Origin: Lachnospiraceae bacterium UBA2860
Lineage (GTDB): Bacteria; Bacillota; Clostridia; Lachnospirales; Lachnospiraceae
NCBI GenBank assembly: GCA_002350625.1
Contig: DEFE01000063.1
Location: forward strand, 1-20,396
DNA length: 20,396 nt
Reading direction: 5' to 3'
This document shows, piece by piece, positions 13,078-20,305 of the stretch (position 1 is its first letter; each line of letters starts with the position of its first letter). The notes beneath the pieces were generated by a model. The model did no database searches. It had not been told where the DNA came from and worked only from the letters and a program-made list of their open reading frames with translations. A program made the position numbers and the translations under genes.

Positions 13078-15429
13078 TTACCGTCTCCGCCGCCGGAAGA
13101 AGATCACAAGGCCGAACAGGAAGACGAGCGCGGGCAGCGCGATCATCAGCGCGTTTCCGAGAACGGCCTGCGCGCGTGAGTTCACGACTGTCTGCGGCAC
13201 TTCGAGCATCTTCGGGGCGACATAGACCGCCGTCTCCCTGTCCGTCAGATAGGCCATGGATTTCGCGAAAAGCGCTGCGTTTCCTTCCGGAAGCGCCGTG
13301 TCCTCACGGATCAGGGCGGAGAGAGCTTCGGCGCTGAAAAGGCACGGCGTCGTGTAATAGAGGATCCGCGTCGCGCGATGCGCGCGTTCCTCCTGCGTCT
13401 CCTCCGCGGCGCTTTCTTCTTCCGCCGCCGGGCGTTCCTCCTCCGGCACAAAATCCGGTTCTCCCATACTGTCATAGGACGGGGTCTGCTCGATCTCAAG
13501 GGCGAGCACAAACTGCCCGGTCTCGTCGCCCTCCCCGCGCAGCACGGTGTCGGCGATGCTCTCCTTCCGGTAGGCCTTCTCCCCGCTCGCGAGCACGGTC
13601 CGCACCGTGTAGGGCGCCTCATCCGTGTGCCCGGGATCAAGCGCCTCCGGCAGCGCGCAGATGAGATTCCGGTTCTCAAGGCCTTCCGTCACCTCGACCG
13701 CGCCTGTTTTCGGGAGCAGGATATACGGCGCCTCTACATAACGCGCCGGGTCCTCCTCCATGACGAGGCCACCGGCCCGGGTCACGCCGTAGTCCTCCAT
13801 GAGGCTGTCAAGAAGCGGCGTTTCGGCGCCATTTACGGCGGATGACGCCGTCACAAGGAGCAGTCTTCCGCCCTCTCTCAGATAGGCGCGCACTTTATCC
13901 GCCTCAGCCTCCGCGAAGTCCTCCCCCGGCGCGAAGATGATGAGCGCGTCCGCCTCTGCGGGAATCGTGCCGGTCAGGAGATTCAGCGGCTCTGCAGCCA
14001 TGCCGGCTTTTTCAAGGCCTTCCGTCATGGCGCTGCCGAGCGGCAGCTCGCTGTGGCCGGCCGTGTAGAAGACCTTTCCGGTGCCTCTCTCCTGAAGCTC
14101 CGCGATCGCGGACGTGATCTGCCCCTCCGCGTCCCACGAAAGCGGCGTTCCGCTCATGTAGCCGTAGCTGTCGTAGATGTAGAAGCCGGTGTAGGGGACG
14201 ACGCGGGATGCGGCGGCAGATGCAGCGATCACGCTGTTCAGCGGCACGGTCCCGTCCGTGTAGGCCGCGGCAAATGTCGGCTTCTTAAGGACATCGACGT
14301 TTTCGACACGGACGCGGGCCGAGGCGGCCGCGTAGGCGTCGAGGAGCTTGATGACTGCCTCGTCCTCCTGCCCGTTCTCCGTGAGATAATAAAGCGTGAC
14401 GTCTTCTTTAAGCGCGTCCAGCACCTCGCGCGTCTCCGGGCCCACGGAATAGAGGCCGATGTCGGAGACGTCCCATGTCGTATACTTTTTCGGCAGTTCT
14501 GCCGCGATCAGGTTCACGAGCACGAGCACCCCGGAAAGCGCGGCGAGCAGCGCGACCGCATAGCCGCCGGGACGCCGCCGGCCGTCGACCGTGAGCGCGG
14601 TCAGGATCAGCCCCGCCGCGATAAACGAAAGAAAGTAGACGACATTTTGGATCGTCACGATCCCGCCGGCAAAATCCGAAAAATGCGTGCTGAAGTCAAA
14701 CAGCCGCAGCACCGACTCCGTCCGCCCCGTGAAGAAGGCGGGCGCGATGAAATAGGCCGCCGTAAGTGCCGCAAGGAGCACGGCGAGCGTGACGACGCTC
14801 ACCGCGAAGTGCCGCGTCATCAGATACATGAGAAGAGACAGCAGCACCGCGACGATCGCCAGAAACAGCATCGCCGAGAGCATGTCGCCGCTAAGCAGGG
14901 TATAGATCCCGCTCAGCATCTGCGTCGCGAAGACAAAGGAAACGGCCGCGATGACGGCGATGATGAGGCTCTCCGTGAGGCAGGAAAGAAACAGGCCGAC
15001 CGACAGATAGGCGCAGCCCATGAGGAAGAAAGCGGCGATGGCCGCGTAGTCCCAGTGAAGCGTCTCACGGCCGAAAGCCGTCATGATGAGCGGGAAGAGG
15101 CAAAGGACCGCGACCGGGATCGCGAAGATCGTCATCAGCGCAAGATATTTCCCGCACACGACCGACCAGACGGAGACGGGCGATGTAAGAAACAGCTGAT
15201 CCGTCCGCTGCTTTCTCTCCTCCGCATATGCGCGCATGGTGAGCACCGGCACGACGATATAAAACACGATCGACGAGCCGCTCACCGCATAGTGCAGCGT
15301 CAGCGCGCCGTTCAGAAGGTTATAGTACCGGAACATCAGTCCGAAGACGAGCAGCGTCACGGCGATGCATACGGCGCCGGTCATATTCGTGAGATAGGAC
15401 CGCATTTCCTTTTTATAGATCGCTGTCAT
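13078..15429 (-). CDS. GldF–GldG fusion: ABC-2 permease with extracytoplasmic auxiliary domain
   Basis: The 783-aa protein joins two modules. Residues 1-230 form an ABC-2 permease with about six helices (near 18-36, 52-68, 97-117, 130-150, 155-176, 188-230), including the coupling-type segment AYAEERKQRTDQLFLTSPVS (67-86). Two more helices (262-280, 288-310) lead into an extracytoplasmic GldG/ABC_transp_aux domain (about 311-755), which contains KVFYTAGHSE (452-461) and DALIIFAPGEDF (494-505). An acidic Glu/Ala-rich insert lies at about 661-682. A last helix (756-777) ends in an Arg-rich tail. In Bacteroidota the related GldF and GldG act in gliding; in Clostridia such fusions exist but the substrate is unknown. 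Two adjacent ATGs lie after AAAGGAG; the second (15429) has better spacing. It overlaps the ATPase gene by 17 bases. Confidence 0.88.
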   Translation of the reverse strand: MTAIYKKEMRSYLTNMTGAVCIAVTLLVFGLMFRYYNLLNGALTLHYAVSGSSIVFYIVVPVLTMRAYAEERKQRTDQLFLTSPVSVWSVVCGKYLALMTIFAIPVAVLCLFPLIMTAFGRETLHWDYAAIAAFFLMGCAYLSVGLFLSCLTESLIIAVIAAVSFVFATQMLSGIYTLLSGDMLSAMLFLAIVAVLLSLLMYLMTRHFAVSVVTLAVLLAALTAAYFIAPAFFTGRTESVLRLFDFSTHFSDFAGGIVTIQNVVYFLSFIAAGLILTALTVDGRRRPGGYAVALLAALSGVLVLVNLIAAELPKKYTTWDVSDIGLYSVGPETREVLDALKEDVTLYYLTENGQEDEAVIKLLDAYAAASARVRVENVDVLKKPTFAAAYTDGTVPLNSVIAASAAASRVVPYTGFYIYDSYGYMSGTPLSWDAEGQITSAIAELQERGTGKVFYTAGHSELPLGSAMTEGLEKAGMAAEPLNLLTGTIPAEADALIIFAPGEDFAEAEADKVRAYLREGGRLLLVTASSAVNGAETPLLDSLMEDYGVTRAGGLVMEEDPARYVEAPYILLPKTGAVEVTEGLENRNLICALPEALDPGHTDEAPYTVRTVLASGEKAYRKESIADTVLRGEGDETGQFVLALEIEQTPSYDSMGEPDFVPEEERPAAEEESAAEETQEERAHRATRILYYTTPCLFSAEALSALIREDTALPEGNAALFAKSMAYLTDRETAVYVAPKMLEVPQTVVNSRAQAVLGNALMIALPALVFLFGLVIFFRRRRR

Positions 15430-16411
15430 CATCCGCTCCTTTAAGCGCCCTCGTCTCTTCTTCGGCGTCCTCCTCAGTCTCTTCTTCCGCATCCTCCTCA
15501 GTCAGCAGGATGAAAATGTCTTCGAGCGACGCCTTCTCCGCCCGCATCTCAAGGACGGGGCAGCCTCCCGCGGCAAGCGCTGAGCTCACGCGGCTGCGGA
15601 TGTCCTCTCCTTCGGGCATGAGGATCCTGATGTACACCCGGCCGCCGCGCTCTTCGATCTCCGCCTCTTCCGCGTCCGCGACACGTCCGAGGGCTTCCCG
15701 CGCCTGAGAGGCGCTTCCGGCCGTCTCGATCAAAAGCACGCCCGCGCCCTGCCCGCAAAGCCTGTCGGGCGTATCCATCGCGACCGCCCTTCCTCCGGAC
15801 AGAATCAGCACGCGCGTACAGATCTCCGCCACCTCGCTCAAGATATGAGAACTCAGAAAGATCGTGTGCGTGCGCCCGAGCTCACGGATCAGATCACGCA
15901 TCGCATTGATCTGCTTCGGATCAAGTCCGGACATCGGCTCATCGAGAAACAGCGTCTTCGGATCGCCGATGAGTGCGCCGGCGAAGCCGACTCTCTGCCG
16001 GTAGCCCTTGGACAGATTGCGGATGAGTCTGTGTCTTTCTTCGGAGAGTTCAAGCGCGGAGAGTACGCGGTCAAGTTCGGCGCTTCGCGCCGCTTTCGGC
16101 ACTTTTTTCAGCGCCGCGGCGAAGCGGAGATACTCGTCGACCGTCAGGTCCGGGTAGAGCGGGGGGACCTCCGGCAGGTAACCGATGGTCTTCTTCGCCG
16201 GCACAGGATCCCTGAAGATGTCGTATCCGTCAATCTTTACCGTTCCTTCGGTCGGCGCGAGGCAGCCGGTCATCATCTGCATCGTCGTCGTCTTTCCCGC
16301 GCCGTTCGGGCCGAGAAAGCCGCAGATCTCCCCGTCCCCGACCTGAAAGCTCAGGTCGCTGACAGCGGTCAAATCTCCATATCGCTTCGTTAAATGACTT
16401 ACTTCGATCAA
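15413..16411 (-). CDS. ABC transporter ATP-binding protein, GldA/CcmA-like, TTG start
   Basis: This is the ATPase of the Gld-like exporter. Starting at the TTG at 16411 gives 332 aa beginning MIEVSHLTKRYGDL. Walker A is GPNGAGKTT (34-42), the Q-loop region GYLPEVPPLYPDLT (77-90), the signature LSKGYRQR (133-140), Walker B LFLDEP (154-159) and the H-loop SSHIL with His189. The Q-loop glutamine is replaced, as is usual in this subgroup. GGAGG lies six bases before the TTG. The open frame continues upstream to 16543, but only through duplicated intergenic DNA. The C-terminus carries a tandem EEDAEEET acidic tail. The stop overlaps the permease start, indicating coupled synthesis. Confidence 0.94.
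   Translation of the reverse strand: MIEVSHLTKRYGDLTAVSDLSFQVGDGEICGFLGPNGAGKTTTMQMMTGCLAPTEGTVKIDGYDIFRDPVPAKKTIGYLPEVPPLYPDLTVDEYLRFAAALKKVPKAARSAELDRVLSALELSEERHRLIRNLSKGYRQRVGFAGALIGDPKTLFLDEPMSGLDPKQINAMRDLIRELGRTHTIFLSSHILSEVAEICTRVLILSGGRAVAMDTPDRLCGQGAGVLLIETAGSASQAREALGRVADAEEAEIEERGGRVYIRILMPEGEDIRSRVSSALAAGGCPVLEMRAEKASLEDIFILLTEEDAEEETEEDAEEETRALKGADDDSDL
15457..15504 (-). repeat. 24-bp tandem duplication in the ABC ATPase C-terminus
   Basis: Two adjacent 24-base copies (15457-15480 and 15481-15504) differ at three positions or fewer and encode the repeated octapeptide EEDAEEET. The unit keeps the frame, so it lengthens the acidic tail without breaking the gene. Confidence 0.8.
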
Positions 16412-16425
16412 TCTTTTCCTCCCGG

Positions 16426-16516
16426 CCTTCCGCGCCGGTTTTCTCCGCTGAATCCAGACGCTTTCCTGTTGCCGTACGCGCCGTTTTCTCCGTTGTGTCC
16501 TGACGCTTTCCTGTTG
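16426..16516. repeat. Two-copy ~45-bp direct repeat between the ABC operon and the HAD gene
   Basis: The copy at 16426-16471 (46 bp) and the copy at 16472-16516 (45 bp) are directly adjacent. They differ at about six positions and one gap and share the ends CGCGCCG...CTTTCCTGTTG. They form most of the ABC operon leader, and one copy contains the -35 of the HAD promoter candidate. Confidence 0.8.
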
Positions 16517-16522
16517 TATAGT
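16493..16522 (+). promoter_or_regulatory. Promoter candidate for the HAD phosphatase gene
   Basis: TTGTGT (16493-16498), an 18-base spacer and TATAGT (16517-16522). The -35 lies inside the right-hand 45-bp repeat copy. Transcription would start near 16529, giving a leader of about 50 nt. Confidence 0.45.
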
Positions 16523-16543
16523 ACTTATATAGCGATGCCCCAA
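16515..16543 (-). promoter_or_regulatory. Promoter candidate for the ABC–permease–DUF4340–ispF operon
   Basis: On the minus strand TTGGGG (16538-16543), 17 bases, TATACA (16515-16520). Its -10 occupies almost the same bases as the -10 of the divergent HAD promoter candidate, so the two promoters would compete. The -35 is weak. Confidence 0.4.
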
Positions 16544-16579
16544 GGGGGCGGCATTTTCGAAGGAAAGGATCTGTTCACT

Positions 16580-17242
16580 ATGATCAGCGCAGTACTTTTT
16601 GATCTCGACGGGCTCCTCATCGACAGCGAGAAAGGTTTCTACCAGCTGGTGCTCGACTTTATCGGGCCTTATGGCGGTTACATGTCGCTTGAAGAATATA
16701 CCGGCCGCTTCGCGGGCCGCACGCTGATGGACAACGTCAAGTCCTATATCGAGCGCTTCAACTTGCCGATGACGCCTGAGGAGGGATTCACCCTGATGGC
16801 GAACATGGAGAAGGAAGCCCTGATCTCGGGAAAAAGCGGCCGTCTCATGAAGGGTGCGGAGGAGCTCCTTAATTATCTCAAGGAGACGGGCATCCGCGCC
16901 GTCCTTGCTTCTTCGAGCACGGAAGAGCGCGCTGTCAACATTCTCGAGGCGAACCGCATCTCCTCATATTTTTACGCCCTGACCTGCGGTCCCTCGGTCA
17001 AGCGGCCGAAGCCTGCGCCCGATATCTTTCTGGAGGCCGCCCGGGCTGCCGGCTGCGCCCCCTCTCACTGCCTCGCGCTCGAGGACAGCGAAAACGGGAT
17101 CCGGTCAGCCTTTGCCGCGCGGATCCCGGTTATCTGCATTCCCGATCTGAAAAAGCCGGGCGACGAATGCCGCAAAATGGCGGCGGCCGTCCTCCCGTCC
17201 CTCGATCTTGTCATCCCTTATATCGAGGCGCACCGGCTGTGA
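16580..17242 (+). CDS. HAD-superfamily phosphatase, beta-phosphoglucomutase-like
   Basis: The 220-aa protein from the ATG at 16580 has all four HAD motifs. Motif I is LFDLDGLLIDSE (6-17) with nucleophile Asp8 and acid/base Asp10. Motif II is ASSST (110-114), motif III has KRPKPAPDIF (141-150) with Lys144, and motif IV is LEDSENGI (167-174). A helical cap (about 18-85) follows motif I, as in subclass IA enzymes such as beta-phosphoglucomutase, phosphoglycolate and pseudouridine-5'-phosphate phosphatases. Length and start (AAAGG 11 bases upstream) are reasonable; the frame is open further upstream only through the duplicated repeat. The true substrate cannot be told from sequence. It is monocistronic, divergent from the ABC operon and convergent with the ACT protein 18 bases away, with no terminator between. 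Confidence 0.92.
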   Translation: MISAVLFDLDGLLIDSEKGFYQLVLDFIGPYGGYMSLEEYTGRFAGRTLMDNVKSYIERFNLPMTPEEGFTLMANMEKEALISGKSGRLMKGAEELLNYLKETGIRAVLASSSTEERAVNILEANRISSYFYALTCGPSVKRPKPAPDIFLEAARAAGCAPSHCLALEDSENGIRSAFAARIPVICIPDLKKPGDECRKMAAAVLPSLDLVIPYIEAHRL

Positions 17243-17260
17243 TTAAAGTGCCGGGAGTCC

Positions 17261-17680
17261 TTACAGTTCATCTTCCGGTATCGTGCGGACGCCGGACTCT
17301 AAGAGCGCTTTCTCCGCCATTTCCCTGTCCGCCGTATTGATAACGAACCCGGACATGCCTTCATGTCTCGAGAAAAGCGCGTAGACGTAATTCACGTTGA
17401 CGCCTGCCTTTTCAAGCGTTGTCAGAAGTCCGACAAGCGCTCCCGGATGATCCTCAACCTCAATCACAAGCACGTCCTGCACCTGGCAGACAAAATTCTG
17501 AGCTTCCAACACCCGAATTGCCTCCTCGGTGTTATCGACGATGATGCGCACGATGCCGAAATCCATCGCGTCACCAACGTTCATGGCGCGCATGTCGATA
17601 TTGTGTGCTTTGAGCGTGCGGCACAGGCCCGCGAGCGTTCCCGGCACATTTGCGATAAAGGTTGTGAGCTGTTTCGCCAT
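17261..17680 (-). CDS. Tandem ACT-domain amino-acid-binding protein
   Basis: The 139-aa protein is two ACT domains in series: about residues 3-70 (TTFIANVPGTLAGLCRTL at the start of the first) and 71-139 (VIEVEDHPGALVGLLTTLEK at the start of the second). There is no attached enzyme. The conserved Gly/Pro turns (VPGTL, HPGAL) that bind ligand are present in both. Stand-alone double-ACT proteins usually sense an amino acid and often sit near phenylacetate-CoA ligase or indolepyruvate oxidoreductase genes; neither is here, so its partner is unknown. GGAG lies seven bases before the ATG. It has its own promoter (17739-17768) and a leader hairpin. Confidence 0.92.
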   Translation of the reverse strand: MAKQLTTFIANVPGTLAGLCRTLKAHNIDMRAMNVGDAMDFGIVRIIVDNTEEAIRVLEAQNFVCQVQDVLVIEVEDHPGALVGLLTTLEKAGVNVNYVYALFSRHEGMSGFVINTADREMAEKALLESGVRTIPEDEL

Positions 17681-17699
17681 ATCCGTTCTCCTTTAAGGC

Positions 17700-17729
17700 A
17701 CCGGCCTTTTTATGTTCTTTGAGGCCGGT
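17700..17729 (-). promoter_or_regulatory. Hairpin in the leader of the ACT-domain gene
   Basis: ACCGGCCT and AGGCCGGT form a perfect 8-bp stem with a 14-base A-rich loop. It occupies most of the short leader and ends about eight bases before AAAGGAG. It could affect ribosome access or RNA stability; no known riboswitch fold is recognisable. Confidence 0.4.
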
Positions 17730-17738
17730 CCGTTCCCT

Positions 17739-17768
17739 ATTATACACATGAACGCGGCGGCTTGGCAA
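17739..17768 (-). promoter_or_regulatory. SigA promoter for the ACT-domain gene
   Basis: On the minus strand TTGCCA (17763-17768), an 18-base spacer and perfect TATAAT (17739-17744). Transcription would begin near 17732, immediately before the leader hairpin. Confidence 0.7.
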
Positions 17769-17799
17769 TCGCTTCCAATGCCGCCGTCTATCCGCCATT

Positions 17800-17890
17800 G
17801 CTTCCGCAGCAGTCCCGCTGCTGCCGGTTCTGCACCTTCGCTTACACAGCAATCCCGCTGCTGCCGGTTCTGCGCCTTCACTTACACAGC
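17800..17890. repeat. 40-bp tandem repeat, two full copies plus a partial third
   Basis: Copies at 17851-17890 and 17811-17850 match at 37 of 40 bases. A partial third (17800-17810, minus-strand GCTGCGGAAGC) continues the series. Each unit contains CAGCA...TGCTG, a small self-complementary hairpin (CAGCAG-CGGGA-CTGCTG in the second copy). The array starts one base after the SGNH-like gene stop and ends about 30 bases before the ACT promoter. Confidence 0.85.
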
Positions 17891-17891
17891 T

Positions 17892-19013
17892 TCAGGTTCC
17901 GTAGAGCTCCGCGATTTTGTCATCCATCGTTTTATGGATCTTCTCAGCCTTCTCGTGAAAGGCGAGAATTGCGTCGTCCCAGCTGCTGTATCTGGCGTCG
18001 CCCCGGTGGTCCGGAAGATCGTAATGCTCTGTCAGATACTTTGTCAGAAATGCGGTGAACTTCTCCGCCCCCAGCAGGTTGGTGTGCCGCTTGTTATAAA
18101 AGTCCGTATCGTAGTTGTAGCCGATCTCCTCGTGGAATTCATTGGTGTCGAGGAAGCCGATGCCGTACTCCTCAGCGATCCGCTTCATCGCACGGAACTG
18201 CCGCTCCGCGTCGTCCGTCACCGAATAGGCGCATACCATCATGACCGCTTCCGTATCCAGCCCGGCAAGATAAGCACACACCTCTCTGTAAATTCTCTCC
18301 TGCCGCTCCGTGAGCGGCTCTTCTCCTTCTCCCGAAAAAGACGGCAGAGCCACCTGCTTCACGGAAGATCCCGGAAGAAATCCCTTTGTATTTTTCTTTC
18401 GTGAATCCGCATCGACTCTGTTGTCCGCGAGCTTCCACCTGAGAGGGTCTGACAGCGCCTCCGTGTTGTTGTGGTAGAGACTGATGTCGAAGGCAAGCTC
18501 CAGCGTCTCGTCGATCGGCACGTCATATTCCCGGCTGAAATGCCAGATGCCCCGCATCCGGTTGAGGCCGATATCCAGCGCATCGAAATAGAAGCGCGAC
18601 TTATCGGGTGTCGCACTCTCCACCCGGGTCTCCGTAAAACGCCTGGCGTCGATCAGCAGGAGCTTCGGCTTCTGCGTGCGCATCACGTCGCGAATTCCCG
18701 TGATATAGTTGCATCCCTGCATCCCGGCAACCGCATAGTCGTAGGATGTGATGCCGCTCATCTCATAAGCCTGTACGGGATTGAAAAAGCGGTAGAAGCT
18801 GCTGGCCCCGATGAGGACGACATCGACCGTATTCCGCTCTTCCGCGTAATAGCGCAGGATATTCAGTCTCGAATAAGAAAATGTCGGCCGGAAGAGATAG
18901 GTGAAGAACAGGAATGCGGCCATAAGAACCGCAAGGAACCCCGCGGCCGAAAGCGCCTGCTTTAACCCGCTGCGCTTTTTTTCGTGGTTTTCCGGTGATG
19001 TCTCATTATGCAT
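17892..19013 (-). CDS. Membrane-anchored SGNH/DltD-like protein
   Basis: From the ATG at 19013 the product is 373 aa. It has a charged N-terminus, one membrane helix (about 16-41) and an outward domain. VVLIGASSFYRFFNP (about 65-79) resembles the GDSL block I serine motif, and DTDFYNKRHTN (302-312) is the typical DxxH catalytic end of SGNH hydrolases and DltD-like proteins; LLIDARRF (about 119-126) fits a central strand. Such proteins often act in acyl transfer to cell-surface polymers together with an MBOAT protein, but no MBOAT gene is in the window, so the role is inferred. A GTG start at 19040 would overlap the moaC stop by four bases; AAAGGG before the ATG at 19013 supports the shorter form. 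It is third in the deoC–moaC run. Confidence 0.8.
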   Translation of the reverse strand: MHNETSPENHEKKRSGLKQALSAAGFLAVLMAAFLFFTYLFRPTFSYSRLNILRYYAEERNTVDVVLIGASSFYRFFNPVQAYEMSGITSYDYAVAGMQGCNYITGIRDVMRTQKPKLLLIDARRFTETRVESATPDKSRFYFDALDIGLNRMRGIWHFSREYDVPIDETLELAFDISLYHNNTEALSDPLRWKLADNRVDADSRKKNTKGFLPGSSVKQVALPSFSGEGEEPLTERQERIYREVCAYLAGLDTEAVMMVCAYSVTDDAERQFRAMKRIAEEYGIGFLDTNEFHEEIGYNYDTDFYNKRHTNLLGAEKFTAFLTKYLTEHYDLPDHRGDARYSSWDDAILAFHEKAEKIHKTMDDKIAELYGT

Positions 19014-19036
19014 CCTTTTCCCTTTCGTCTCCCGCC

Positions 19037-19558
19037 TCACACTCTTTTAAAGGTCCCGCTTTTTCCGCCGCTTTTTTCAATGAGCCGGATTTCCCTGATC
19101 TCCATGGCGCGGTCAAGGGCTTTACACATGTCGTATATGGTAAGGAGCGCCGCCGATACGCCGGTGAGCGCCTCCATCTCCACGCCGGTTTTCGCGTGGG
19201 TTCTCGCCGTGCACACCGCGCGGATCTCATAGGTCCCGGAAGTGTCTGTCTCCATTTTCGAAGCATCACCGTCCGGCAGCTCAAAGTTCACGGAGCAGCC
19301 TGTGAGCGGGAGCAGATGGCAGAGAGGGATCAGCTCAGAGGTGCGCTTTGCGGCCATGATCCCGGCGATTCTTGCCGCCGCGAGCACATCGCCTTTTTTC
19401 TCACTGCCTCTCATCGCGGCGCGGAACGCCTCCCCGTTCATCCGGATGAAGCCCTCCGCGCGCGCCTCCCGGTCCGTCGGCTCTTTGTCCGTCACATCGA
19501 CCATGCGCGCCTCTCCGCGCTCATTCAGGTGCGATAAACCGGGCTTATGATCACTCAT
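19037..19558 (-). CDS. moaC: Cyclic pyranopterin monophosphate synthase
   Basis: MoaC converts 3',8-cH2GTP to cyclic pyranopterin monophosphate in molybdenum-cofactor synthesis. The 173-aa sequence has LSHLNERGEARMVDV (8-22), KKGDVLAAARIAGIMAAKRT (54-73), ELIPLCHLLPLT (75-86), GVEMEALTGVSAALLTIYDM (125-144) and KSGGKSG (162-168). His81 and Asp143 are conserved. Length is normal (slightly extended at the N-terminus). The ATG overlaps the deoC stop in ATGAGTGA, so translation is coupled. No moaA or other cofactor genes are in the window, making its place after deoC notable. Confidence 0.96.
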   Translation of the reverse strand: MSDHKPGLSHLNERGEARMVDVTDKEPTDREARAEGFIRMNGEAFRAAMRGSEKKGDVLAAARIAGIMAAKRTSELIPLCHLLPLTGCSVNFELPDGDASKMETDTSGTYEIRAVCTARTHAKTGVEMEALTGVSAALLTIYDMCKALDRAMEIREIRLIEKSGGKSGTFKRV

Positions 19559-20222
19559 TCGACTGTTCCATTTCCTTCACGATCTTGACGATGCGGCTCG
19601 TCCCGAGGCGGTCCGCCCCGAGCTCGAGGAAGCGCTTCGCGTCGTCGATCGAGGAAATGCCGCCGGCGGCTTTGATCTTGACGTCCGGGCCGACATGCTT
19701 CGCAAACAGCGCCACGTCGTCAAAGGTCGCTCCTGCGGTGCTGAAGCCGGTCGAGGTCTTGATGTAATCCGCGCCCGCCTCCGTCACGGCTTTGCACATC
19801 GCGATCTTCTCTTCATCCGTGAGCAGGCAGGTCTCGATGATCACCTTGAGGATGTGGTCGCCGCAGGCCTCCTTGACCGCTGCGATCTCCGCCGTGATCT
19901 CTTCCGTGCGGCCGTCCTTCAGCCAGCCGATCGGGATGACCATGTCGACTTCGTCCGCGCCGTCGGCGATGGCGTCCTTCGCCATGAAAACTTTAGCTGC
20001 GGTTGTATCATAGCCGTTCGGGAAGCCGATCACGGTACAGATCTTCACGCCGCCTTTTGCATATTCGCTGGCCTGCTTCACATAGTTGGCCGGGATGCAG
20101 ACGGACGCGGTTCCGTAGCGGATGCCGTCTTCCGTGATCTGCCGGATCTCCTCCCATGTCGCCGTGACGCCAAGGAGCGTGTGATCTACATGACTTAACA
20201 GTTCTCTGAGTTCTTCCGTCAT
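19551..20222 (-). CDS. deoC: Deoxyribose-phosphate aldolase
   Basis: DeoC splits 2-deoxyribose-5-phosphate into glyceraldehyde-3-phosphate and acetaldehyde, letting cells use deoxyribonucleosides. The 223-aa protein from the ATG at 20222 carries the class I aldolase residues: Schiff-base Lys155 in DYIKTSTGFS (152-161), Asp93 in DEVDMVIPIG (90-99), and Lys184 in KAAGGIS (184-190). VIGFPNG (64-70) and LKVIIETCLL (125-134) are also typical. GGAG six bases before ATG supports this start; the frame is open further upstream but without family similarity. It has a promoter candidate at 20277-20305 and is the first gene of deoC–moaC–SGNH. No other nucleoside catabolism gene is in view. Confidence 0.97.
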   Translation of the reverse strand: MTEELRELLSHVDHTLLGVTATWEEIRQITEDGIRYGTASVCIPANYVKQASEYAKGGVKICTVIGFPNGYDTTAAKVFMAKDAIADGADEVDMVIPIGWLKDGRTEEITAEIAAVKEACGDHILKVIIETCLLTDEEKIAMCKAVTEAGADYIKTSTGFSTAGATFDDVALFAKHVGPDVKIKAAGGISSIDDAKRFLELGADRLGTSRIVKIVKEMEQSNE

Positions 20223-20276
20223 TTGTATCTCCTTTCCCCGGCAGAGGCCGGTGTCATTTCTGACTGTACTTTTCTC

Positions 20277-20305
20277 ATCATGCCACGAATGGCTAAAGCG
20301 CGCAA
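20277..20305 (-). promoter_or_regulatory. Promoter candidate for deoC
   Basis: TTGCGC (20300-20305), 17 bases, CATGAT (20277-20282) on the minus strand. The leader of about 50 nt has a CCGGC/GCCGG hairpin (about 20237-20252) just before the ribosome site. The remaining bases to the window end (20306-20396) hold no gene I can support. Confidence 0.4.

Noticed and set aside
14053..15444. 463-codon plus-strand open frame opposite the permease gene
   Set aside because: It lies wholly antisense to a well-supported fusion permease, and its product is an Arg/His/Asp-rich string typical of antisense of GC-rich coding DNA.
17800..17890. Possible CRISPR array
   Set aside because: Units are contiguous (40-bp period without unique spacers) and only two full copies exist; no cas genes are nearby.
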